Source: Pseudomonas poae (GTDB lineage Bacteria; Pseudomonadota; Gammaproteobacteria; Pseudomonadales; Pseudomonadaceae). Taken from it: a stretch of DNA of 64,000 bases. The notes beneath the pieces are model-generated. The model did not search any database. It saw nothing but the letters and a program-made list of their open reading frames with translations, and had not been told where the DNA came from. How positions within the stretch are numbered: position 1 is the stretch's first letter; each line of letters opens with the position of its first letter. The stretch covers positions 62,001 through 126,000 of the forward strand of contig NZ_JYLI01000011.1 of NCBI RefSeq assembly GCF_001439785.1. Reading direction: 5' to 3'. Shown here piece after piece: positions 8,482-17,204 of this stretch. A program made the translations under genes and the position numbers.

Positions 8482-9462
8482 TTAGCCGGGATGGTTGGGG
8501 TTACGTTGTAGCACCTTGTCGAGGATACGATCAGTCTTCAGCGCTTCGATGGCCTGGGATGGATGCTCGGCCTCACCACGGATGTGCGCGTTCATTGCCA
8601 GCACGTGATGCCATTGGATATGTGCGTGGCATGGCACTTCCAGCACCTGGTGGGTCTGTCCTTCAAGGCGCAGGGGCTGGTCTTCGAACACGGAGAAGGT
8701 AATGCGACCCAGGCTGCCGATCAGCTCGACCTTGTCTTCACGGCGATCCGCGACGAAATTCCAGCAGCCCATGCCCAGAGCGCCGTTGGCGAAGGTCCAG
8801 CACGCCGTCACCGCGTCTTCAGCCGCATAGTGTCCGGCCTGCCGTGCGGTAAAGCCCGACACCTCGACAATATCCCCGGCCAGGTACTGGAACAGGTCGA
8901 AGCCATGACTGGCCAGGTCGGCAAAATAGCCGCCGCCAGCGATGGCGGGGTCGGTGCGCCAGTTGGTGGCGCTGGCGTCATTGGCGGCCGGCGGCTTGCA
9001 CAGGGTCCAGGTCAGGTGGCGCAGTTCGCCAATGCGGCCCTGCTGCAACCAGTCGCGTACCTGCTGAAAGCGCGGCAGCGAGCGCCGGTAATAGGATACG
9101 AACAAGTGCAGCCCGGCGCGCTCGAAGGTGCGCTGCATCAGGGCACTTTGCTCGGCATTCAGCGACATGGGTTTCTCGACGCAGCAGTGCTTGCCGGCTG
9201 CGGCCACCATCAGGCTGTAGTCGAGGTGGCTGTCGGGGGGCGTGGCGATGTAGACCGCGTCCACTTCGGGGTCGTCGATCAGCGCCTGGGCGTCAGTGTA
9301 ATAACGTGCAATGCCATGGCGCGTCGCATAATCGCGCACGGCCTCCTCGCGACGCCCCATCACGGCCACCAGGGCAGAACCTGGCGCTTTATAGAAAGCG
9401 GGTCCACTCTTTAACTCAGTGACACTGCCACAGCCGATCATGCCCCAACGTACGGTGTTCAT
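8482..9462 (-). CDS. Gfo/Idh/MocA family oxidoreductase
   Basis: NAD(P)-dependent sugar or cyclitol dehydrogenase-like protein, 326 residues. The N-terminal Rossmann motif is MIGCGSVTELKSGPAFYKAP; the ATPPDSHL and CCVEKPMSLN (EKP lysine) motifs come next, then the C-terminal alpha/beta domain (GGGYFADLASHGFDLFQYL). The start at 9462 has GAGGAAAA 5 bases upstream; the longer frame to 9564 lacks a signal. It is not linked to the inositol locus 14 kb away. Substrate unknown. Confidence 0.88.
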   Translation of the reverse strand: MNTVRWGMIGCGSVTELKSGPAFYKAPGSALVAVMGRREEAVRDYATRHGIARYYTDAQALIDDPEVDAVYIATPPDSHLDYSLMVAAAGKHCCVEKPMSLNAEQSALMQRTFERAGLHLFVSYYRRSLPRFQQVRDWLQQGRIGELRHLTWTLCKPPAANDASATNWRTDPAIAGGGYFADLASHGFDLFQYLAGDIVEVSGFTARQAGHYAAEDAVTACWTFANGALGMGCWNFVADRREDKVELIGSLGRITFSVFEDQPLRLEGQTHQVLEVPCHAHIQWHHVLAMNAHIRGEAEHPSQAIEALKTDRILDKVLQRNPNHPG

Positions 9463-9588
9463 CGGTTTTCCTCGTCCGTTTCTTTCAATCGGGCAGTATC
9501 CACATACATACCCCGGCACGCCATAACCACTTAGCATGACAATTGCATTACACTTTTGTGACACTCATTTGCTGCGGGGGCACAGACA

Positions 9589-9951
9589 ATGAAAATCAGG
9601 GCCACGGTCATTTGCGAACACGAAGGACATATCCTTTTCGTGCGCAAGGCCAGATCGAAATGGGCCTTGCCGGGTGGCAAGGTCGAGCGCGACGAGCGTC
9701 CGGTGGGCGCGGCAGAACGCGAGCTGGAAGAAGAAACCGGGTTGAACGTGGATGGCCTGCTGTACCTGCAGGAACTCAAGGCACGCGACACGCTGCACCA
9801 TGTGTTCGAGGCCTCGGTGGTCAATATCGACGAGGCGCGACCGCGTAACGAGATTGTCGACTGTTGCTGGCATGCCTATGAGAACGTCGATCAACTCGAT
9901 ACCACCGACGTCACTCGGCATATCGTCAAATCGTTTGTACGACGCCTGTAA
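9589..9951 (+). CDS. NUDIX hydrolase
   Basis: Small pyrophosphohydrolase of 120 residues. A complete Nudix box, G-x5-E-x7-RE-L-x-EE-x-G-L, begins at GGKVERDERPVGAAERELEE around residues 29-53, so the metal-binding glutamates are intact. Likely acts on nucleoside diphosphate derivatives, but specificity cannot be read. Divergent from the oxidoreductase gene, with about 125 bases between the starts. Confidence 0.92.
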   Translation: MKIRATVICEHEGHILFVRKARSKWALPGGKVERDERPVGAAERELEEETGLNVDGLLYLQELKARDTLHHVFEASVVNIDEARPRNEIVDCCWHAYENVDQLDTTDVTRHIVKSFVRRL

Positions 9952-9976
9952 CGTGCAGGGTACGTTGGCTTGCCCC

Positions 9977-10258
9977 TTACTTGTGATCCTGCTCACTCAG
10001 TGTGCGGCAGTTTGCACTCAGTCTCACGCCCCGGACAGAGGCCACACTGGCGACCCTTTCCATCTGTGAGCACAGCAACCAACGCTCGACGGCCGCTTGC
10101 CGCTGCTGATCCACCTTGGCGTTGTACTCCACGAAGCAAATGCCCAGCAGCACCGCCACGCCCAGCACGGCGGCAACGAAGTAACCGAAACTATCGGACG
10201 ATGAAGGTTCTGGCGCATTCATGAGTGACGGGCGCCCTGCTCTTTCCGGGGTGTGCAT
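9977..10258 (-). CDS. Small single-span membrane protein, function unknown
   Basis: 93-residue protein with one transmembrane segment (FVAAVLGVAVLLGICFVEY) followed by a charged tail containing two cysteines. The start at 10258 (MHTPERAG) is chosen because GGAGG stands 6 bases before it; the internal ATG at 10222 has no such site. Not recognised. Convergent with the NUDIX gene. Confidence 0.6.
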   Translation of the reverse strand: MHTPERAGRPSLMNAPEPSSSDSFGYFVAAVLGVAVLLGICFVEYNAKVDQQRQAAVERWLLCSQMERVASVASVRGVRLSANCRTLSEQDHK

Positions 10259-10361
10259 ACAGGCCTCCAGGGTGAAGTGCGCGATTGTATGCAAATAGAG
10301 ACACAGCATCTGTCGTGGATTTGTAAGCGCTCCGGCGGATAAACCGGCTTGCCTCAGCCCC

Positions 10362-10691
10362 TCACTTGCGCGCGACCCGGTAGCGCAGGCATTCCTGATA
10401 GAAGCTTTGGCGAATCGCCTCGGGTTTGAGCCGTGAGCGACTGTCGTAGGTTTGTTCGGTGATGCCCATGGCCATCATGTGCATCCACGGTTTGTTGAAC
10501 TTGATAGTCTGGATCTTCTGTCGAGCGGCGTATAACGACACGCCCGACAGCTTGAGTTCCTGGGCTCTGGCCGCCGTACCGGCGCCCCAACTGCACATGT
10601 ACTTGTCACCTTCGCGCAGCTCCCGTGCCTGCACGGTAGCCGCGCCGCAGGCCAGGGAGCAGGCGAACAGCATGATTCCAACAGTGCGCAT
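10362..10691 (-). CDS. Small exported protein, function unknown
   Basis: 109-residue protein with a signal peptide (MRTVGIMLFACSLACGAATVQA). The mature part carries one cysteine near its start (YMCSWG) and one near its end (FYQECLRYR), probably a disulphide in the periplasm. The ATG at 10691 has GAGGAAG just upstream; a GTG at 10703 is the alternative. No family recognised. It follows the TonB receptor gene by about 80 bases in the same direction. Confidence 0.65.
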   Translation of the reverse strand: MRTVGIMLFACSLACGAATVQARELREGDKYMCSWGAGTAARAQELKLSGVSLYAARQKIQTIKFNKPWMHMMAMGITEQTYDSRSRLKPEAIRQSFYQECLRYRVARK

Positions 10692-10772
10692 TTGCTTCCT
10701 CACCTAACCACCTGAAAATAAAAGCGATTCTGGCGAGGATTTTGTTACATGGGGGCCATCAGATTGCCTTAT

Positions 10773-13265
10773 TTACCACTGATAAGTGGCGCTCGCCTGC
10801 ACGGTGCGCTGTGAGCCATACCAGCACCACGAATACGACAGGCACGACGCCACGTACTCTTTGTTCGCAAGGTTGGAGGCGTTCACGGCCAGGCGCAGGT
10901 TGTCTTTGGGGTTGGCAATGTTCGGGATGTCGTAGTGCACCGCCGCATCGAACAAGGTGTAACCCTGCACCTTCAGGGTGTTGGCGGTATCGCCCCATGA
11001 AGAGCCGACATAGCGCGCACCGGCCCCCACACCAAAGCCTTTCAACTGGCCGTCGTGAAAGGTGTAGTCCGCCCACGCCGATGCCGTGTGACGCGGCAGA
11101 CCGTAAGTCGTGGTGCCTTTGACCGGAACAGCCGGGCCGATGCCGACATCGCTGATCGGCGCATACTGCGCGGTGCTGTTGGACTGGCTGGCGCGGTTAT
11201 CCAGGTAGGCATAGGCAGCGGTTAGATCCAGGTTGTCGTTGAGGCTGGCCTTGCCTTCCAGTTCAAAGCCGCGGGATTGCTGCTCGCCGTCCTGGATCGA
11301 ACAGCGACCGTTGCCGCACATATGGGACGGGTCCGGATCAAGGGTCGGAACGTTACGCTGGCGCAGGTCGAAAATGGCGGCGGTGATAAAGCTGTTGCTG
11401 CCCGGCGGCTGGTACTTGATGCCGATTTCATACTGCTTGCCTTCGGTCGGCTTGAACACCGAACCGCCGTAGCCGGTGCCCGACTGCGGGTTGAATGACT
11501 CCGCATAACTGGCATACGGCGCCAGGCCGTTATCGAACAGATACACCAGGCCAACGCGGCCGGTAAATGCATGGCTGTCCAGGGAGGACTTGCTCTTGGC
11601 GCCGTTGCTCAGCGACTTGGTGGTGCTGTCGGTGCTGGCCCAGTCATAGCGACCGCCAAGCAGCAGCACCCATTTGTCCCACTTCATTTGCTCTTGCAGG
11701 TACACCCCGGTCTGTTCACTGCGCGACGTGGCGTCGGTGCCAAAGGCCGGTGTGGACACCGGTGCGCCGTAGACCGGGTCGAAGATATCCAGGCTTGGTC
11801 CCTTGCCGTAGCCCGCCTTGGTGTCGGTGCTGGTGTTCTGGTAATCCAGGCCCGTCAGCAACGTGTGCTGAAGCGGCCCGGTGTCGAATCGGGCCTGCAG
11901 CTGGTTATCGAGGGTGTAGGCGTCCATGTCCACATCGGTGGCGATGGTCGAGCGCGTGGCCGTGCGGTAATCGGCCTGCAGGTAGCTGTTGTAGATACTG
12001 CGGTAGACACCTTCGGCACGCAGGTAACGGGCGTTCTGGCGCACGGTCCAGACATCGTTGAAGTGATGTTCGAACGCATAGCCGAGGGAGTAGTGCTCGC
12101 GGTCACTCTTCTCGAAATTCTTCTCGCCATCGTAGAAGTCCACATCGATTTTGCGCCCGGTCGGGCTGTGCAGCACCGAGCCCCAGGCCGGCACCGAACC
12201 GTAGGAAGCGCCCTTCGGGTCCTTCTGAAAATGCCCCAGCAAGGTCAGCGACGTGGCGTCATCCGGGCGCCAGGTGAACGCGCTGGACAGCGATTGGCGG
12301 CGGGTTTCGGTGTGTTCCACTTGGCCGTCGGCGTCATCGAAAAGTCCGGCAACGCGGTAGGCATATACCCCCTGATCGTCAATCGGTCCGCTCAGGTCGA
12401 AGGTGGTGCGTTTTTTGTTGAACGTGCCGTACTCCACGCCCACCTCATGGAACGGCGTGTCCAGCGGACGCTTGGTGACCATATTGATCACCCCGCTCGG
12501 CGTGCCCTGGCCGTACAGCACCGAAGCCGGGCCGCGCAGCACTTCGACGCGCTCCAGATCGAATGCGTCCTTTTGCGGCAAGGCGTCGCGGCTTGACGGC
12601 ACGCGCAGGCCGTCCAGGTACGTGGCCGGGGCGAAGCCGCGAATGGTCAACTGGTCGAGACGCGAGGCCGTGGCGCCCCGGGTTTCCGGGACCACGGCGG
12701 CGCTGTAGCGCAGGATCTGATTGAGGCTTTCGGCATTCTGCGCGCGCATCTGGTCCTTGGTGACCACAGAAATAGACTGCGGGGTTTCGATCAACGCCGT
12801 ATCGGTTTTGGTGCCCGACAGGCTGCGGCTGGCGACATAACCGACCACCGGCCCGGTGGGACTTTCGGTCTGGTAGGCAGCGCTGATGGTGGTGGCCTGC
12901 AACTCCATGGCACCGCCGCTATCCGGGACGGCTTCGAGCCGGTAACGGTCGGCGGCAATCTTCAGCGCCTGCAAGCCACTGCCTGCAAGCAACTGGGCCA
13001 GCGCCGTATCCGTCCCGTACTGCCCGTTGAGGCCATTGCTGCGCTTGCCTCGGGTCAGGCTCGCATCAAAGGCAAGTACCAGCCCTGCCTGTTCGGCCAG
13101 GCTGTTGAGTGCCTGACTCAGATCACCGGCCGCAACCTCGAAGCGGCGCACGGCGCTGTCGCTGTCTTCGGCAAAAACTGGCTGAGCCGCCAGCAACGGC
13201 ACGGCGGCAAAGGCGATCGCCACTGACAGGGCCAGTGGATGCAAGGGACGGGCAAGGCGCGACAT
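10773..13265 (-). CDS. TonB-dependent siderophore receptor with STN signalling domain
   Basis: Outer-membrane receptor of 830 residues: signal peptide (1-32), STN domain (about 40-110), plug (about 155-265, with TPQSISVVTKDQM, LTIRGF, DLERVEVLRGPASVLYGQG and PSGVINMVTKRP), then a 22-strand barrel ending in W. Two short cysteine pairs (MCGNGRC, CLSYSWC) and the C-terminal ASCLSYSWCWYGSQRTV segment recall FhuA/FiuA ferrichrome-type receptors, so a hydroxamate siderophore is the best guess. STN receptors normally signal to an anti-sigma/ECF-sigma pair; none lies beside this gene. Confidence 0.9.
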   Translation of the reverse strand: MSRLARPLHPLALSVAIAFAAVPLLAAQPVFAEDSDSAVRRFEVAAGDLSQALNSLAEQAGLVLAFDASLTRGKRSNGLNGQYGTDTALAQLLAGSGLQALKIAADRYRLEAVPDSGGAMELQATTISAAYQTESPTGPVVGYVASRSLSGTKTDTALIETPQSISVVTKDQMRAQNAESLNQILRYSAAVVPETRGATASRLDQLTIRGFAPATYLDGLRVPSSRDALPQKDAFDLERVEVLRGPASVLYGQGTPSGVINMVTKRPLDTPFHEVGVEYGTFNKKRTTFDLSGPIDDQGVYAYRVAGLFDDADGQVEHTETRRQSLSSAFTWRPDDATSLTLLGHFQKDPKGASYGSVPAWGSVLHSPTGRKIDVDFYDGEKNFEKSDREHYSLGYAFEHHFNDVWTVRQNARYLRAEGVYRSIYNSYLQADYRTATRSTIATDVDMDAYTLDNQLQARFDTGPLQHTLLTGLDYQNTSTDTKAGYGKGPSLDIFDPVYGAPVSTPAFGTDATSRSEQTGVYLQEQMKWDKWVLLLGGRYDWASTDSTTKSLSNGAKSKSSLDSHAFTGRVGLVYLFDNGLAPYASYAESFNPQSGTGYGGSVFKPTEGKQYEIGIKYQPPGSNSFITAAIFDLRQRNVPTLDPDPSHMCGNGRCSIQDGEQQSRGFELEGKASLNDNLDLTAAYAYLDNRASQSNSTAQYAPISDVGIGPAVPVKGTTTYGLPRHTASAWADYTFHDGQLKGFGVGAGARYVGSSWGDTANTLKVQGYTLFDAAVHYDIPNIANPKDNLRLAVNASNLANKEYVASCLSYSWCWYGSQRTVQASATYQW

Positions 13266-13698
13266 GGAAAATCCTGCGTAATGAAGGTTCTACTAACCAT
13301 GACGGCCAGGTCGCGAAATCGGGCAAGGATGAGAGCGATTTTTATTTGGGCGGGTATTTTGCAAGCAGACGGGTTGTGATTTTGTGTGGCTAGTTAGCCT
13401 GGTTTTCAGCGGGTTTTCTGCGCGGTGTGTCGGCCTTTTCTGTTTTGTATAACCGTTCATGCGGGGGATTTTTGCTGGGGCAGAATCCAACGCTTTGACC
13501 CCTGCCGAGATGTCACGGATGACTCACGCTGCCCACATTCCAACTCACCAGGAGGTTAACTCCAAAACTCAAATCGTCCTTGCAATATCACCATGATTTT
13601 CGCGGCTGAGCTGTGCGGTGCACCGTTATTGCACCAGGGCTGCTTCGCAGCCCAACGCGGGGCAAGCCCCAATGCCGTTCAGTTAAGAGCGGCGGTGC

Positions 13699-13778
13699 GA
13701 CTTGCCCGCGGAAGCGGTGGGTCAGTCGGCCTCAATGTTTGCTGGGCCGACGCCTTCGCGGGCAAGCCCGCTCCCACA
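13699..13778. repeat. REPIN-like inverted repeat (short family)
   Basis: ACTTGCCCGCGGAAGCGG and CGCCTTCGCGGGCAAG arms around a GGGTCAGTCGGC / GCTGGGCCGAC inner pair, ending in CCCGCTCCCACA. Related to the copies at 3641 and 39141, including the GTCAGTC...CAATGTTTGCTG centre. Confidence 0.75.
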
Positions 13779-14051
13779 TTTGATCGCGTTCACACTCACC
13801 CATACCGGTCGGCTCTAAGGCCGCCGCGCTTTTGCTTTTGATCTGAGGCGCCCCGTCAAACACGCTGGCCGGGCCTCAGCGAGGTGCCGAGTGTTGGGGC
13901 AATGACCTTTTGCTTACTTTTGGGTCTTTCCAAAAGTGAGCCGCCGTAAGGGCGGAACCCTAAGTCGCCATCACCGCAGCAACGGATATGTACACCGAAA
14001 AGTCGCACCGCTCGTTGCTCTGAGCATCACGCTGGCTTAACTGAACGGCAT

Positions 14052-14180
14052 TGGGGCTTGCCCCGCGTTGGGGTGCGAAGCGCCCCCAATCCAGCAAAAC
14101 GCGGTGTACCTGATACGGCTCAGCGGATGGTTTTGGGGCTGCTGCGCAGCCCAGCGCAGGACAAGCCCGCTCGCCACACA
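14052..14180 (+). repeat. 135-base composite palindromic repeat, copy 2
   Basis: Same unit as 6642-6776 in the opposite orientation, with the conserved linker CCAGCAAAACGCGGTGTACC. The left border is fused to AACTGAACGGCATTGGGGCTT, a flank also seen next to the copy at 48520. Confidence 0.85.
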
Positions 14181-14246
14181 AGCTCGCTTTCCATGATTGT
14201 GCAGTTGCCTGGCAAAGCCCATGCCCCCTGGACAGCAGAACAGTGA

Positions 14247-15254
14247 CTACTTCAAACCAGCCTCAACCTTCTGCGCCACATCCGCCGTCAACCAGGCTTT
14301 CCACACCTCAGGATGTTCCTTGAGAAACGCCTGGGCCACTTGCCGTGGTGCCGTGTGGTTTTCGCTCATGGTGGCCAGGGCTTTGTTCAGTGGGTCGATG
14401 GGGAACTGGACTTTGGTGAAGAACTCGGCGATCTGCGGATGTTGCTGCTGGAATGGCGTGGATACGCCGATGCTCAGCTTGGACGCCAGTGACCGGGTTG
14501 GACGAGGGTTGGGGTTGTCGGCGTCGGTGAGGGTCTTCCAGGCGTCGGCGTCAAACGGCGGTTCTTCCAGTTGAATCAATTTGTAGCGGCCCATCAACGG
14601 TGTCGGCGACCAGTAGTAGAACAGTACCGGCTTGCCTCGGCGGATCGATGAGGCAATTTCGGCATCCAGTGCCGCGCCCGAACCGCTGCGGAAGTTCACG
14701 TAGCTGTCGTCCAGGCCATAGGCCTTGAGCTTCTGCTTGTTGACCACTTCGGACGTCCAGCCGATGGGACTGTTGAGAAAGCGGCCCTTGCCGGGCGACT
14801 CTGGGTCCTTGAACACGTCCTTGTAGCGCGCCAGGTCCTGCACGGTCTTCAGGTCCGGCGCCAGCGGCTTGAGGCCTTTGGCCGGGTCCCCCTTGACCAC
14901 GTACTCCGGCACCCACCAGCCTTCGGTAGCGCCCTTGACCGTATCGCCCAGACCCACCACTTTGCCTTCGGCTTCAGCCTTGATCCACACCGGGCTGCGA
15001 CCAGCCCATTCTTCGCCGATCACCTGGATATCATTTTTCGCCAGTGCGGTTTCCAGGGTGATGGTGGTGCCGGGCAAGGTGTCGGTGGGCAGGTCATAGC
15101 CCTTTTCGACAATAAAACGCAGCACTTCGGTGATCAGGCTGCCGCTTTCCCAGTTCAGGTCGGCAAAATGCACGGGCGCCTGCGCCGCGGACACGGGCAA
15201 CGATAGACTCAACGTCGTCACCGCCGCAGCCAACAGGGTTCTCAATCCTTTCAT
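14247..15254 (-). CDS. Glycine betaine/proline-type ABC substrate-binding protein
   Basis: Periplasmic binding protein of 335 residues of the OpuAC/ProX type, with signal peptide (1-23, ending VSAA). The mature protein starts QAPVHFADLNWESGSLITEVL, and EEWAGRSPVWIKA and VLFYYWSPTPLMGRYKL hold the tryptophan/tyrosine residues that usually form the cation box for quaternary amines. No permease or ATPase gene is adjacent, so it is an orphan binding protein that probably feeds a transporter encoded elsewhere. Ligand specificity is inferred from the family. Confidence 0.87.
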   Translation of the reverse strand: MKGLRTLLAAAVTTLSLSLPVSAAQAPVHFADLNWESGSLITEVLRFIVEKGYDLPTDTLPGTTITLETALAKNDIQVIGEEWAGRSPVWIKAEAEGKVVGLGDTVKGATEGWWVPEYVVKGDPAKGLKPLAPDLKTVQDLARYKDVFKDPESPGKGRFLNSPIGWTSEVVNKQKLKAYGLDDSYVNFRSGSGAALDAEIASSIRRGKPVLFYYWSPTPLMGRYKLIQLEEPPFDADAWKTLTDADNPNPRPTRSLASKLSIGVSTPFQQQHPQIAEFFTKVQFPIDPLNKALATMSENHTAPRQVAQAFLKEHPEVWKAWLTADVAQKVEAGLK

Positions 15255-15388
15255 GCCTTCCCACCTCGCATCTGTGCAGCAACTGACGGACGGCTTGCTG
15301 CCTATGCGCGAAGCCTCTGAATAGTTAAGTCAGCTCAACTGTAGTAGAGGTTCCGCAAAGAGAAAGGAATCAAAAAAACCTGCTGCGA

Positions 15389-15838
15389 CTACTCGCTGGC
15401 CTTGAAGGTCACCAGCTCACCCTTGCGCCACTTGGCGGCTTTGCCGGTCACGGCTTTGAGGGTCTTGGTCAGGCCTTCCTGCAGTTGTTCATGGGCGGCG
15501 AATACCAGCATCACGCTATGGCCTTCCTTGAACACAATGCCCTGGCCTTCGGCCGACGAAACAAAGGCGTAGTCGCCCAGGCCGTACACCGTCAACTTGA
15601 TCTCGCGAAATTTCAGTTCGAACTTGCCGCCTTCACGACTGGGCAACACAGCGGCGCGGAAATGATCACCTACCTTCAGCTCCAGACGCGGCTTGTCGTC
15701 GACGACCAGGGCCGCTTCGGTGTCTATTTCAGCAATGTAGATGCCTTCCGGCGTCTGTTCAGTGACGTAAACAAAACGTGATTGAAACTGCTTGACTAAT
15801 TTTGCGCGCAAATCGCCCAGCACGAACAACGCGTGCAT
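15389..15838 (-). CDS. Conserved hypothetical protein
   Basis: About 149 residues from ATG 15838 (MHALFVLGDLRAKLVKQFQS). Upstream in-frame TTG (15859) is possible; the longer frame to 15934 looks non-coding. Rich in beta-strand character (RFVYVTEQTPEGIYIAEIDTEAALVVDDK), no signal peptide, no membrane segment, basic C-terminus. Codon use fits the surroundings. No function recognised. Confidence 0.6.
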   Translation of the reverse strand: MHALFVLGDLRAKLVKQFQSRFVYVTEQTPEGIYIAEIDTEAALVVDDKPRLELKVGDHFRAAVLPSREGGKFELKFREIKLTVYGLGDYAFVSSAEGQGIVFKEGHSVMLVFAAHEQLQEGLTKTLKAVTGKAAKWRKGELVTFKASE

Positions 15839-16242
15839 ATCCAGATTACTGACTGCCAAGGAAACGCCCCCACATTGAAAGAGTGCCGCCCGCCGAAGCA
15901 GGCAGCACAAAAAACGGCCCTCAGGCACGATCACATATTCGTTAAAAAACTGAAGAAAACCCTGCTGCGCCTACAAGACTAGTACAGGCATGCACGATGA
16001 ACCTTGTGCAAGGTCATCCGGCGTCACAGCAGATCACAGGTTCAACGGCCAGAGAATACGGGCCGTGCTACTTCAGAGAATAACCCGGCCCGGCGCGCAC
16101 AATTCCCACGCACCCTACAAAACAAAACACTTGAGCGTGGAACCAGACGGGTTGCCGGCGACAATACTAAAACAGCACCGCCGTTCAAAACCACTCGAAA
16201 CGCTGCCGATGAGCACACAGGATCAATCAAAAGGAGCTGACC
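15839..16242. other. Intergenic region without recognised features
   Basis: About 400 bases between divergent small genes. It must contain the promoters of both, but no clear -10/-35, operator, hairpin or RNA gene could be supported. Short ORFs here have no ribosome binding site and poor codon use. Confidence 0.5.
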
Positions 16243-16518
16243 ATGCAACCACGCCTACACGATGCTACGTCTTCCCGTACCTGTTCATCTGCGCAGGACG
16301 GGCGCCAATACTACTGCCTGCCTGACCCGGAGGGGTACTCCAATTCCGTTCTTTACCGAGTTGTACCGGCCGGACGCAATTTCTTCCATATTCTGGAAGT
16401 GACCAGCGGCAGGATTCGCGGCTTTCGTAGCCACCATGGCAAGGCCTGCGAACTGGCCAGGCAAATGGAAGCCAGCCTGAACACCATTCACGGGACGAGC
16501 GGTTCGTCACACCGATGA
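16243..16518 (+). CDS. Small hypothetical protein
   Basis: 91 residues, begins at ATG 16243 with a very good ribosome binding site (AAAGGAG, 6 bases upstream). The sequence is cytoplasmic in character, with a core YYCLPDPEGYSNSVLYRVVP and a basic, histidine-containing tail. No family recognised. First of three small genes on this strand (16243, 16628, 16930). Confidence 0.6.
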   Translation: MQPRLHDATSSRTCSSAQDGRQYYCLPDPEGYSNSVLYRVVPAGRNFFHILEVTSGRIRGFRSHHGKACELARQMEASLNTIHGTSGSSHR

Positions 16519-16627
16519 CTTTACTGCGCCATCGCCCTTCAACAACTGCCATACTGCCGCGTCCATTGAAGTTTGCCCATGTGGGTGCGGTTTCAGCAGT
16601 GCAGTTACCTTGAAGGGAAGGCAATAC

Positions 16628-16858
16628 GTGACGGAATTTGATATTGGCGAGTTTTTCATCCACGGCGATGCCCGGGAAGTGGAAGGAGAGTTTCAAGCGG
16701 TGATCGTCATGCGCGCCAAGCCGCCGCTGACCACCGTCACCACGCACCAGGTGGAAAAAGACCGTTGGTTCAAGACATTCGAGACGGCTGCGGTCGCAGG
16801 CCGGGAGCAAGCCCAGGCGCTCAAGGCGGCGGTGGATTCCGGCGCACTGACCTCCTGA
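16628..16858 (+). CDS. Small hypothetical protein
   Basis: 76 residues from a GTG at 16628, preceded by GAAGGGAAGG; the TTG at 16610 is inside that site and is not used. The protein is acidic at the start (VTEFDIGEFFIHGDAREVEG) and contains a QAVIVMRAKPPLTTVTTHQV strand pair. It resembles no family known to me. Downstream DUF2789 gene follows after 71 bases. Confidence 0.55.
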   Translation: MTEFDIGEFFIHGDAREVEGEFQAVIVMRAKPPLTTVTTHQVEKDRWFKTFETAAVAGREQAQALKAAVDSGALTS

Positions 16859-16929
16859 GAATCGGATCGAACTCTGGCGCGCCACAGGTCTCCCATGCAT
16901 AACGATGGTCAACCCGCATGGAGAACCCG

Positions 16930-17172
16930 ATGGACACCACTACCCCGACGCTGGAAACCCTGTTCGATCAACTGGGCCTGGATTCAAGCCAGGAAGGCAT
17001 CGAGCGCTTCACCGCAGAGCACCGCCTGCCTGATGATGTAAAGCTGATCGATGCGCCGTTCTGGACCGAGCAACAGGCGAACTTCCTCAAGGAGCAATTG
17101 CACGTTGATGCTGAATGGGCGCCGGCCGTGGATGATCTGAACGCATTGCTGCATGAGTCCCCAGAGGTTTGA
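16930..17172 (+). CDS. DUF2789 family protein
   Basis: 80-residue acidic protein with the DUF2789 pattern: TLETLFDQLGLDSSQEGIERF, then LPDDVKLIDAPFWTEQQANF, then VDDLNALLHE. The start at ATG 16930 is favoured by GGAGA 5 bases upstream; ATG 16918 gives four extra residues. Function of the family is not known; members are small cytoplasmic proteins of gamma-proteobacteria. Confidence 0.85.
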   Translation: MDTTTPTLETLFDQLGLDSSQEGIERFTAEHRLPDDVKLIDAPFWTEQQANFLKEQLHVDAEWAPAVDDLNALLHESPEV

Positions 17173-17204
17173 TTCATCCATAGCCCTATCACCGTGGCGG
17201 CGCG

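Larger units (their letters stand above)
13266..14246. other. Repeat-rich intergenic region
   Basis: About 980 bases without a credible gene. It contains, in order: an A/T-richer stretch upstream of the TonB receptor (its promoter must lie here, though no clear Fur box was found); a short REPIN-like element (13699-13778); a block with GATCTGAGGCGCCCCGTCAA (from about 13840) that recurs at 39285; a second inverted block (TTTTGGGTCTTTCCAAAA, 13918-13935; GCCGCCGTAAGGGCGG); and the 135-base repeat at 14052. ORFs across it are translations of repeats. Confidence 0.75.

Noticed and set aside
13266..13500. Possible Fur box before the STN receptor
   Set aside because: A/T-rich stretches are present, but no match to the 19-base consensus good enough to report.
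14037..14222. ORFs of 60-80 codons inside the 135-base repeats, with similar proteins at several places
   Set aside because: They are translations of the repeat itself; apparent protein families here are an artefact.
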